From positions 1 to 8,685 of the forward strand of contig JAAXIL010000254.1 in NCBI GenBank assembly GCA_012270355.1: a stretch of DNA of 8,685 bases. Reading direction: 5' to 3'. The notes beneath the pieces were generated by a model, which saw only the letters and a program-made list of their open reading frames with translations, ran no database searches and was not told the origin of the DNA. This DNA is from Psychrobacter sp. Its GTDB lineage: Bacteria > Pseudomonadota > Gammaproteobacteria > Pseudomonadales > Moraxellaceae. This document shows, piece after piece, positions 1-6,185 of this stretch; positions within the stretch are counted from its first letter, which is position 1; each line of letters begins with the position of its first letter. The translations under genes and the position numbers were made by a program.

Positions 1-42
1 CATTTGTTGTCAAATATATTTGTACCTGCATAGTATATAATT
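1..42. other. 3' flank of coaX with AT-rich palindrome
   Basis: This is the short stretch beyond the coaX stop. It contains a perfect 12-base palindrome, CAAATATATTTG, at 11-22, and on the minus strand a TTGACA hexamer (8-13) that could be the -35 element of a gene lying outside the window. No T-tract terminator for coaX is visible here. The matching -10 would fall outside the window, so the promoter reading cannot be tested. Confidence 0.2.
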
Positions 43-765
43 TTAAGCTTTAAAAAACCGCAAGAGTCCTTTAAGCAGTAGATTTTCTTGGATAGAGACA
101 GTGGTGCTCACATGTTGTGCCAATAACGACGCATCGCCGCCTGTCAAAATCAGTTCAAAGTTAGGATGACGACGATTGATTTCGTTGACCGCCCCCACAA
201 TGGATAGCAAAATGCCTCGATGCACTGCCGCTGCCGTCGTCACGCCTGCATGAAAGCTGTCAAACGAGTGGCTTGGAATGCTAAATTGCTTGGTGCCTGC
301 CATCAAGGCTTCTCGCTGTAAATAGATGCTTGGAAAAATATATCCGCCCAAGTGCGTGGCATGATCCACAAGGTCAATGGTGAGAGCCGTGCCACAGCCA
401 ACAATACATTGGCGGTTTTTATGATCCACTGCTCCCAAAATCTGTAACCAACGGTCAACGCCTAACTGATTGGGGTCATAGTTACTGGTGAGTAGCGGAT
501 GTGTGGCAGATACTTGGACAAATTCAAATGGTACACTGAGGCTAGCCAGTGTTTCTGCTACGCCAGCATTGATGGACTCGCCCAGCACTGAAGAAATACC
601 AATAAACTCAGGGGCAAGTTGTTCGAAACGGTCTGCCCAGCCGATAAGCAATTCGGCGGGGGCTTGCAAATGCTCTTTGGCATCAGATGCTATGATTTGT
701 CCAATATCATCGGTCAGCCAGTATTTGAGACGGGTGTTGCCAAGGTCGAGCCAAAGGGTTGCCAT
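43..765 (-). CDS. coaX: Type III pantothenate kinase
   Basis: CoaX phosphorylates pantothenate with ATP, the first step of coenzyme A synthesis, in the cytoplasm. The 240-residue product has the acetate/sugar-kinase (ASKHA) signatures of the type III family: DLGNT at residues 7-11 (phosphate binding), GVDRW at 102-106 with the expected catalytic Asp104, CGTALTIDLVD at 124-134 and GGYIFP at 140-145, ending with LTGGDA near 208-212. Length is normal for the family. The frame stays open up to an ATG at 814-816, but those 17 extra residues are a hydrophobic stretch unlike a cytosolic kinase, and the family alignment begins at MATLWLDLGNT, so I start at 765. No strong Shine-Dalgarno precedes either start. 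The rsfS terminator lies just upstream, so coaX probably has its own promoter in the AT-rich gap, although none is convincing. The frequent partner birA is not in the window. Confidence 0.93.
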   Translation of the reverse strand: MATLWLDLGNTRLKYWLTDDIGQIIASDAKEHLQAPAELLIGWADRFEQLAPEFIGISSVLGESINAGVAETLASLSVPFEFVQVSATHPLLTSNYDPNQLGVDRWLQILGAVDHKNRQCIVGCGTALTIDLVDHATHLGGYIFPSIYLQREALMAGTKQFSIPSHSFDSFHAGVTTAAAVHRGILLSIVGAVNEINRRHPNFELILTGGDASLLAQHVSTTVSIQENLLLKGLLRFFKA

Positions 766-833
766 TATTGATAACGCCAAAAATATTGCTAAAAAAGGGG
801 CTAACCTTAGCAACATTTATTTATTTAGACAAT

Positions 834-864
834 AAAAAAACACCATAACCTTTCGGAAATGGTG
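834..864 (-). terminator. Rho-independent terminator after rsfS
   Basis: Read on the minus strand, CACCAT pairs with ATGGTG. Inside this stem is a TT/TT internal loop, then a CC/GG pair closed by a GAAA (GNRA) tetraloop. A run of seven T (834-840) follows directly. It lies about 40 bases after the rsfS stop and ahead of coaX, so it should separate the two transcripts. Confidence 0.8.
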
Positions 865-904
865 CTTCGACGGTGCGAGTTGGTGATTGGTAGTCGTTAG
901 ACAC

Positions 905-1375
905 TTATGCCAATGCCCGACCGTCCATACCTTCGGCAGATAATTCTTTAAGAGCATCGGGCGAAGACCATAGCCCTTCCAAATCATAAAATTCACGAGC
1001 CTGCGGGGTCATGACATGAACGACAACGCCACCCAAGTCGATGAGCGTCCAATCGCTGTCCTTTTCGCCTTCTCGTCCAAGTGGCATAAAACCGTCTTGT
1101 TTGGCTTTTGCACCCACATGATCAGCAAGGGCTTTGACATGGCGTTTTGAAGTAGCATCAGCGATGACCATGTAATCGGTGACATCAGTGAGCTCCGCCA
1201 CATCCATAACGGTGATATTTTTGGCTTTCACATCATCCAGGGCGTCTTGCACAAGGTCAAGACAATGTTGTAGGCGAGCCGAACTCATCGGCGTGAACTT
1301 AGGTTGACTAGAAACAGGTTGAGAAGAAACAGATTGAACAGTATTCACCGTTGAGCGTTGCGACAAATTCGACAT
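905..1375 (-). CDS. rsfS: Ribosome silencing factor RsfS (YbeB/Iojap family)
   Basis: RsfS binds protein L14 of the large ribosomal subunit and blocks joining with the small subunit in starvation or stationary phase. The conserved domain covers about residues 34-140 of 156: LDDVKAKNITVMDV, then TDYMVIADATSKRHVKALAD, EGEKDSDWTLIDLGGVVVHV and TPQAREFYDLEGLW, all close to the family consensus. The start at 1375 is chosen because AAGGA (1381-1385) lies five bases ahead of it. The ATG at 1379-1381 overlaps that Shine-Dalgarno and cannot use it. Most family members have roughly 105-130 residues; the excess here is a Ser/Gln/Val-rich N-terminal tail of about 30 residues carrying a short tandem repeat. 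A strong promoter precedes the gene and a terminator follows it, so it is probably monocistronic. The common neighbour nadD is absent. Confidence 0.95.
   Translation of the reverse strand: MSNLSQRSTVNTVQSVSSQPVSSQPKFTPMSSARLQHCLDLVQDALDDVKAKNITVMDVAELTDVTDYMVIADATSKRHVKALADHVGAKAKQDGFMPLGREGEKDSDWTLIDLGGVVVHVMTPQAREFYDLEGLWSSPDALKELSAEGMDGRALA
1304..1333 (-). repeat. 15-base tandem repeat in rsfS N-terminal tail
   Basis: Two adjacent 15-base units on the plus strand, TTGACTAGAAACAGG (1304-1318) and TTGAGAAGAAACAGA (1319-1333), match at 12 of 15 positions. A third TTGA begins at 1334. Being a multiple of three, the repeat keeps frame and encodes the duplicated VSSQP VSSQP in the non-conserved tail of RsfS. 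It looks like an in-frame slippage or duplication product. Confidence 0.7.
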
Positions 1376-1402
1376 AGGCATCCTTTTGGTTATGTTACCT
1401 TC

Positions 1403-1431
1403 TTTATAAGTCGTTTTTGCTGTGATTTCAA
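1403..1431 (-). promoter_or_regulatory. Sigma70-type promoter for rsfS
   Basis: On the minus strand, TTGAAA (-35, 1426-1431) is separated by exactly 17 bases from TATAAA (-10, 1403-1408). Each hexamer differs from consensus at one position. Predicted transcription starts near 1396, giving a leader of about 20 bases with the AAGGA ribosome site. It lies wholly in the gap between the NYN gene and rsfS. Confidence 0.7.
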
Positions 1432-1460
1432 GTTTTCAATCAACAATATATTGATTTGAT

Positions 1461-2270
1461 TTACTTAACTTTATCCACCACATCTTCACCCGTAATTCGG
1501 TTACGGACAAAAATCACCTTATGATTGTCGCAATGTGGATAGCGTTCATCCAGCTCAAAATAGCGGGGATAGGCTTTGAGGAAGTCGCTGAATTTGTCAA
1601 AGTGAAAAAGCCGGGCATCGAAATCGGGTTCAACCTTTAAGATATAATTTTTAACGGGAGCAATATTCGCCCAGCCTTGATCATCCGCCATGCTAGCAAT
1701 AGCAAGTTTTACCAGCGTAATCGCCACATCAACGGGCTTAAACTGATTATTATCGACCGAAAACAGCATGTCTGCTGAATCATAAAAATCAACATTGTTT
1801 GAGTTTTTTCTGGCACTGTCAAACACTTCTAGGTAGGTAAAGCGGTCGCACGCCTGCATAAACGGCTTGGCAGTGTCTCGTTTACCAAAACCATAGACGA
1901 GTAGCCCCTGCTCACGGATTCGCTGAGCGAGACGAGTATAATCGCTGTCTGAGCTCACCAAGCAAAATCCATCAAAGCGTTCGGTATAAAGCAAATCCAT
2001 CGCATCGATAATCAGGCTGGCATCGGTGGCGTTTTTGCCTGTGGTGTAGGCAAATTGTTGGATGGGTTGAATCGAATAACCCAGTAACACACTCTTCCAA
2101 CTGTTCAGTTGCGGTTTTGTCCAGTCGCCATAGGCACGGCGAACGCTTGCCTTCCCGAGTGAGGCAATTTCCGACATCAGGCGGTCAAGGTGATTGACCG
2201 ACGCATTATCGGCATCAATCAACACCGCTAAGCGAGCATCCTGCAATCGAGCGTCGTTAATGGGAGGCAT
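1461..2270 (-). CDS. NYN-domain (PIN-like) protein with C-terminal OST-HTH/LOTUS-like domain
   Basis: The 269-residue protein resembles the LabA/limkain-b1-type NYN family. The PIN-like domain covers about residues 12-150: VLIDADN (16-22, Asp19 and Asp21), TGKNATDASLIIDAMDLL (Asp83, Asp89, Asp92) and VSSDSDYTRLAQRIREQG (Asp108, Asp110). These acidic residues form the expected metal-binding, nuclease-like pocket. Residues about 178-256 (PVDVAITLVKLAIASM through KVIFVRN) resemble an OST-HTH/LOTUS winged-helix RNA-binding domain. NYN proteins are predicted or shown to act on RNA; I cannot name a target. AAGG lies seven bases before the ATG. The preceding pta terminator implies its own promoter, which I cannot identify. 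No terminator is seen before rsfS, so read-through is possible. Confidence 0.85.
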   Translation of the reverse strand: MPPINDARLQDARLAVLIDADNASVNHLDRLMSEIASLGKASVRRAYGDWTKPQLNSWKSVLLGYSIQPIQQFAYTTGKNATDASLIIDAMDLLYTERFDGFCLVSSDSDYTRLAQRIREQGLLVYGFGKRDTAKPFMQACDRFTYLEVFDSARKNSNNVDFYDSADMLFSVDNNQFKPVDVAITLVKLAIASMADDQGWANIAPVKNYILKVEPDFDARLFHFDKFSDFLKAYPRYFELDERYPHCDNHKVIFVRNRITGEDVVDKVK

Positions 2271-2311
2271 GGAACAACCTTAGACGAAGTGTGAATTTAA
2301 AGTGTTAGGCT

Positions 2312-2349
2312 AAAAAAACCGTGTCTGCTTATTGTAGCAAACACGGTTT
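2312..2349 (-). terminator. Rho-independent terminator after pta
   Basis: On the minus strand a 13-base-pair stem (AAACCGTGTTTGC with GCAGACACGGTTT, one G-T wobble) encloses an eight-base loop and runs into seven T (2312-2318). It lies about 50 bases past the pta stop. It is the best terminator in the window and separates pta from the NYN gene. Confidence 0.88.
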
Positions 2350-2397
2350 AACAAAGTCAGATACAGAAGGGATAAAATTTTTGAATTAAATCAAATC

Positions 2398-4554
2398 TTA
2401 AATATCTGGACTGCTAGCTTGAATAGCAGTGAGGGCGATGGTATAGACAATGTCATCGACCAATGCCCCACGTGACAAATCATTCACAGGTTTATTCAAA
2501 CCTTGTAGCATGGGTCCGACACTCACCACACCCGCACTGCGTTGCACCGCTTTGTAAGTGGTGTTGCCCGTATTCAGGTCAGGGAAGACAAACACATTGG
2601 CTTGACCTGCCACAGGAGAGTCTGGGGCTTTTTGCTTACCCACGCTACTGACAAATGCTGCGTCGTATTGCAAAGGACCATCAATCACCAAATCAGGTGC
2701 ACGCTCTTTGGCGATTTTGGTGGCTTCTGTCACTTTGTCCACGTCTGCCCCATGCCCCGATGTGCCTGTCGAATAGCTAATCATCGCCACTTTTGGCTCA
2801 ATGCCAAAGGCTTTGGCGGACGCCGCCGACTGAATGGCGATTTCGGCAAGCTCTTCGGCGTTCGGGTCGGGATTGATGGCACAGTCGCCATACACCAACA
2901 CTTGCTCGGGCATGAGCATAAAGAAAATGGAAGATACAAGCGAGTAGTCTGGTGAAGTTTTGATGAACTGGAAGGCAGGACGCACGGTGTTTGCAGTGGT
3001 GTGAATGGCACCCGAAACTAAGCCGTCCACTTCGTCCAAATACAACATCATCGTACCGAGCACGACGGTGTCTTGTATTTGAGCTTCCGCCATCGGTTCG
3101 GTCAACTTGCCTTTGCGACGCTCAACCATGGCAGCAATGTATTTACTCTTATCAATGGCTTCAGGGTCGATGATTTCGATGTCATCGGGTAGCTCCACAC
3201 CCCGATTTTTTGCCACGCTTGCCACTTCATCGGGGTTAGCAAGTAAGATACATTGGGCGATGCCTCGACTTTGGCAAATGCTTGCTGCCTCAATGGTGCG
3301 AGGCTCTGCCCCTTCAGGCAACACAATTCGCATCTTATCTTTTTGGGCTTTTTTAACCACCTGATGACGGAAAGCAGAGGGCGACAATCTAGGCGTGTGG
3401 TCACGCTGGAAGTAGTCTTTGAGCCAATCCAAATCCAAATGGGCTGCCACAAATCGGGTCACTTGCGAAGCTCGGTCGGCATCGTCTTCAGGGATTTCGT
3501 GACTTAAATTGGACAAATCTTGTACGGTAGCAAAACTGTTGGTTTTGACACTCATCACGGGCATGCCTGTCTTGAGGGCAGGTTGACACAGTTCAATCAC
3601 CGTGTCATTTGGCGTGATGCCGCCAGTCAAGATAATGCCCGCCATCGGGATTCCATTCATGGCAGCCAGGGCAGTCGCCAGTATCAAATCGTCACGGTCG
3701 CCTGGGGTGACAATCAACGTGCCACGGCTAAACACCTCACCCACTCGGGACACGGTGCGAGCGGTCAAACTGGTTTTCAGCACACGACGATTTTTGGCAT
3801 CGCCCTCGCTCAGCCACTTTGCCCCAAGCTCGTTTGCCACGTCCCATGTGCGAGGTACAGATAGCGTATCACTAAACGGTACCACGCCAATCAAATGGAA
3901 TTTATCGGTGGCAAACGCTGATGAATGCTTTTGCATGGCTTTGATAAAATCGTCATCCAGCGTTAGATTGGCTTCACCTGGGGCAACAGGTTGGTCATCA
4001 AAAGTGTTTGGCACATTTTTAACCCGCATCAAGATGCTGCCCAGCGTACGAGGGCTGGCAAGACCGCCATAGTCTTTAGCGAACACGTCGAGTTTGTCCG
4101 CCAAATGCTCAGGGTCATCCAAGTCGGCGGCACTCACAAAAATCACTTTGGCATCAAGTGCGTTGGCAAGGGCATGATTGACCTGCGAGGCATAGCTGGC
4201 TTCTTCGGTCGGCACCAAACCTTCACAAATCAACACGTCGTAAGTATTGTCGTCGTCCTCAAGTTGCTTGGATAAGCTGACGACTTCTTCCATCAAATCA
4301 TCTAAATTATCATCACCCAGCATCCGTTCAACGTGCTGACGGGGAATGGATTTTGGTGGGGTTAACGCAAAGGTTTGAGCGGCAAGTTCGCTTGAGCTGT
4401 CCAGCGTGTGCTGGGCATCTTGCGAGTCGTCTTGCAAAATGGGCTTCATAAAGCCGGCTTTGATGCTCGAATAATCCAACGCTCGAATTAAGCCTAACGC
4501 AGCGGAGGTCAAGCCAATGCCTCGGCTGGTCGGCACAAGTAGGATGGTTTGCAT
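2398..4554 (-). CDS. pta: Phosphate acetyltransferase (long, multi-domain form)
   Basis: Pta interconverts acetyl-CoA plus phosphate and acetyl phosphate plus CoA, the overflow/acetate-assimilation node. The 718 residues match the long enterobacterial form (E. coli, about 714). An N-terminal P-loop-like, BioD-related domain begins LLVPTSRGIGLTSAALG, followed by GFMKPI. A DRTGG-type regulatory domain spans about 220-385 (TLIVTPGDRDDL, GIILTGGITPN). The catalytic PTA_PTB domain runs from about 395 to the end, with RIVLPEGAEPRT, GAIHTTANTVRPAFQ, YSTGTSGHGAD and DLNTGNTTYKAVQRS. GAGGA at 4561-4565 lies six bases before the ATG. The gene follows hemA by 85 bases and ends before a strong terminator. 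Acetate kinase, its frequent operon partner, is not on either side. The linker near residues 90-103 is unusually acidic. Confidence 0.97.
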   Translation of the reverse strand: MQTILLVPTSRGIGLTSAALGLIRALDYSSIKAGFMKPILQDDSQDAQHTLDSSSELAAQTFALTPPKSIPRQHVERMLGDDNLDDLMEEVVSLSKQLEDDDNTYDVLICEGLVPTEEASYASQVNHALANALDAKVIFVSAADLDDPEHLADKLDVFAKDYGGLASPRTLGSILMRVKNVPNTFDDQPVAPGEANLTLDDDFIKAMQKHSSAFATDKFHLIGVVPFSDTLSVPRTWDVANELGAKWLSEGDAKNRRVLKTSLTARTVSRVGEVFSRGTLIVTPGDRDDLILATALAAMNGIPMAGIILTGGITPNDTVIELCQPALKTGMPVMSVKTNSFATVQDLSNLSHEIPEDDADRASQVTRFVAAHLDLDWLKDYFQRDHTPRLSPSAFRHQVVKKAQKDKMRIVLPEGAEPRTIEAASICQSRGIAQCILLANPDEVASVAKNRGVELPDDIEIIDPEAIDKSKYIAAMVERRKGKLTEPMAEAQIQDTVVLGTMMLYLDEVDGLVSGAIHTTANTVRPAFQFIKTSPDYSLVSSIFFMLMPEQVLVYGDCAINPDPNAEELAEIAIQSAASAKAFGIEPKVAMISYSTGTSGHGADVDKVTEATKIAKERAPDLVIDGPLQYDAAFVSSVGKQKAPDSPVAGQANVFVFPDLNTGNTTYKAVQRSAGVVSVGPMLQGLNKPVNDLSRGALVDDIVYTIALTAIQASSPDI

Positions 4555-4575
4555 AAAATGTCCTCAAGGATTTAG

Positions 4576-4622
4576 GGGATTATGGGTTTATTATTTTGAG
4601 ATTACGATTTCCCTATTATCCC
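4576..4622 (-). other. Imperfect inverted repeat in the pta leader
   Basis: CCCTATTATCCC (4611-4622) and GGGATTATGGG (4576-4586) can pair as an interrupted stem, with one A-A mismatch and one bulged A, around a loop of about 24 bases. It sits ten bases upstream of the pta ribosome site and has no following T-run, so it is not a terminator. It may be a leader hairpin or chance in AT-rich sequence. Confidence 0.3.
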
Positions 4623-4639
4623 TTATTTTAGTGTCAATT

Positions 4640-5980
4640 TCATGACCCTGTTTCATTTTTGCGACTGTCTTTACGATATGCCTCATTAAGTCCACTGACC
4701 ACTTGACTCACAAGCTCAGTGTCGCCAGTTTGAGCCACTTGGCGAAGCAGTTGCGACGGCGGATGTGTCAGGGTTTGCGTGAGCTTATAAGTCAACTCCG
4801 TCAAAACTGTTTCGCTTGGCGTATTACCTTGAGCCAATAGTTTTAACGCTTCCTCAAGCACAGCGTTTGCTTTTTTCTCAGCCTGCTGGCGGTAAGTCTG
4901 AATATCCGCCCCAATCTGACGTACCTGCCACCGCTCGGTGATGCCAACCACCAGTTGGCTGACCAGCAGTTCCGCCTCAATACTTGCCTGCCGACGTTTT
5001 TCTAGGTTTCCTGCGATGACGTGTTGCAAGTCATCAATCGAATATAAATACACGTCATCAAGTTTGCCAACGTTCGGTTCGATGTCCCTTGGTACTGCCA
5101 AATCTACCATCAACACAGGTCGATAGCGTCGTTTTTTGAGAGCCGTTTTCACCATTTTTTTATCAATCAAAGCATGCATACTGCCACTGCAACTGCTGAC
5201 AATGTCCGCTTGCACCAAGAGCTCTGGCAACGCGTCGAGCGGATGCACCTCGATGTGTCGCCCTGCCCCTGCAAGTTCGGAAGCGAAGGCGTTTGCCCGA
5301 TCACGACTACGATTGGCAATCAAAATGCGTTTGACGCCCAGCTCGCTAATATGCTTGGCAACTAATCGATTCATTTCGCCCGAAGCGACGATGAGCAGAG
5401 TGAGCGAAGCAGGATCATCAAAAATTTGCGTCACCAGTTTTGCCGACGCAAACCCGAGCGACACGGCTTGCGTGCCGACGTTGGTGTCATGTCGCACCTG
5501 CTTTGCCCCCGCAAACACCTGTTCGGCAAGCCAACCAAGCGGTTTGGACAAATGACCAGTATCTTTGGCAGTTTGTACCGCTCGTTTGATTTGCCCAAAA
5601 ATTTGCGGTTCGCCCAGAATCATCGAGTCCAGCCCCGAGGCTACCCGAAGCCAATGCGACACTGCCTGTGCATTACGATAATGGTATAGATGCGGGGTTA
5701 AGGTAGCCAAAGAGATGTTTTTCGTATGGGCAAGCCACTGGCTTAAACGGGTAAATGGATCGGTACTTTGTGATTTGTCGCCGTACTCAGCATCGATTAA
5801 TTCCTCATCCACCACCGCATAAATCTCCAAACGGTTACAGGTGGATACAATCAAATGTCCGTCGGGGAGTGTGTTAAGGCTTGCCCCCGCATCGCTAATA
5901 TCAGCAGGCGAAAACGCCAACCGTTCCCGCATCACAACGGGGGCGGTTTTATGATTAACACCGATGATAATTAGGTTCAT
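4640..5980 (-). CDS. hemA: Glutamyl-tRNA reductase
   Basis: HemA reduces glutamyl-tRNA(Glu) with NADPH to glutamate-1-semialdehyde, the committed step of C5 tetrapyrrole (haem) synthesis. At 446 residues it is slightly longer than the E. coli enzyme (418). The catalytic domain opens GVNHKTAPV and has STCNRLEIY at 46-54, with the nucleophilic Cys48. SGLDSMILGEPQIFGQIK (116-132) and RHDTNVGTQAVSLG follow. The NADPH-binding domain contains LIVASGEMNRLVAKH (196-210) and VDLAVPRDIEPNVG. A C-terminal helical dimerisation domain ends near 435. The nucleotide-binding loop reads A-S-G-E-M-N, where GAGET/GAGEM-like sequence is usual. AGGG lies five bases before the ATG. It is divergent from the DUF72 gene, and pta follows without a visible terminator. 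The common neighbours prfA, lolB and ispE are not present. Confidence 0.97.
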   Translation of the reverse strand: MNLIIIGVNHKTAPVVMRERLAFSPADISDAGASLNTLPDGHLIVSTCNRLEIYAVVDEELIDAEYGDKSQSTDPFTRLSQWLAHTKNISLATLTPHLYHYRNAQAVSHWLRVASGLDSMILGEPQIFGQIKRAVQTAKDTGHLSKPLGWLAEQVFAGAKQVRHDTNVGTQAVSLGFASAKLVTQIFDDPASLTLLIVASGEMNRLVAKHISELGVKRILIANRSRDRANAFASELAGAGRHIEVHPLDALPELLVQADIVSSCSGSMHALIDKKMVKTALKKRRYRPVLMVDLAVPRDIEPNVGKLDDVYLYSIDDLQHVIAGNLEKRRQASIEAELLVSQLVVGITERWQVRQIGADIQTYRQQAEKKANAVLEEALKLLAQGNTPSETVLTELTYKLTQTLTHPPSQLLRQVAQTGDTELVSQVVSGLNEAYRKDSRKNETGS

Positions 5981-6024
5981 AACTGCCCTACTCCGCTAAA
6001 TACAATCGCCGTGATGCCTTTACG

Positions 6025-6053
6025 CTTATACTCGTATGCTTATACCTTGGCAT
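6025..6053 (-). promoter_or_regulatory. Candidate proximal hemA promoter
   Basis: Minus-strand ATGCCA (6048-6053, four of six matches to TTGACA) and TATAAG (6025-6030, five of six to TATAAT) lie 17 bases apart. This would give a leader of about 38 bases for hemA. GCTTATAC occurs twice nearby (6025-6032 and 6039-6046), so a second TATAAG -10 sits 14 bases upstream. Confidence 0.35.
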
Positions 6054-6070
6054 GACGCTTGACTTAACGA

Positions 6071-6131
6071 AGAATGAATTTAACACGCTTTATCGCTAGA
6101 ATGAACGTTGGTTTAACGTTTTAGAAAAACG
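6071..6131. repeat. Repeat cluster in the hemA/DUF72 divergent region
   Basis: AGAATGAA occurs twice as a direct repeat (6071-6078, 6098-6105). The self-complementary AACGTT occurs twice exactly 11 bases apart (6104-6109, 6115-6120). CGTTTTAGAAAAACG (6117-6131) is an inverted repeat with a three-base loop. The one-helix-turn spacing of the AACGTT copies is what cooperative protein-binding sites look like. I recognise no named operator. Confidence 0.35.
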
Positions 6132-6145
6132 ATACAAAATGCGAA

Positions 6146-6154
6146 ATTATACCA
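6146..6154 (-). promoter_or_regulatory. Candidate distal hemA promoter (extended -10)
   Basis: The minus strand reads TGGTATAAT: a perfect TATAAT (6146-6151) with the TG of an extended -10 (6152-6154). No good -35 lies 16-18 bases upstream, which an extended -10 can tolerate. A start near 6139 would give hemA a leader of about 160 bases containing the AACGTT repeats. No convincing plus-strand promoter for the DUF72 gene is visible in this gap. Confidence 0.35.
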
Positions 6155-6185
6155 CTTCTTATCCTTAGCATTGCATGGGGGCACT

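Noticed and set aside
11..22. CAAATATATTTG palindrome as a named operator
   Set aside because: Short AT-rich palindromes are common by chance and I know no matching operator; it is noted only as sequence.
766..816. N-terminal extension of coaX that looks like a signal peptide or membrane anchor
   Set aside because: CoaX is cytosolic, the family alignment starts at the internal Met (765), and the upstream ATG has no ribosome site and abuts the rsfS terminator.
1376..1381. ATG at 1379-1381 as the rsfS start
   Set aside because: It overlaps the AAGGA ribosome site; the ATG two codons later has correct spacing.
3602..4072. Plus-strand reading frames inside pta, the longest about 156 codons, and similar ones opposite hemA and coaX
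   Set aside because: They are antisense to strongly conserved genes, show no recognisable domains, and are as expected by chance.
4632..4637. Perfect TTGACA on the minus strand upstream of pta
   Set aside because: The nearest -10-like hexamers (GATAAT, TAATAG) are only 12-13 bases away, too close for a standard promoter.
6171..6185. TTG at 6171 as the DUF72 gene start
   Set aside because: It has no ribosome site, whereas the ATG at 6186 follows a G-rich site at suitable spacing.
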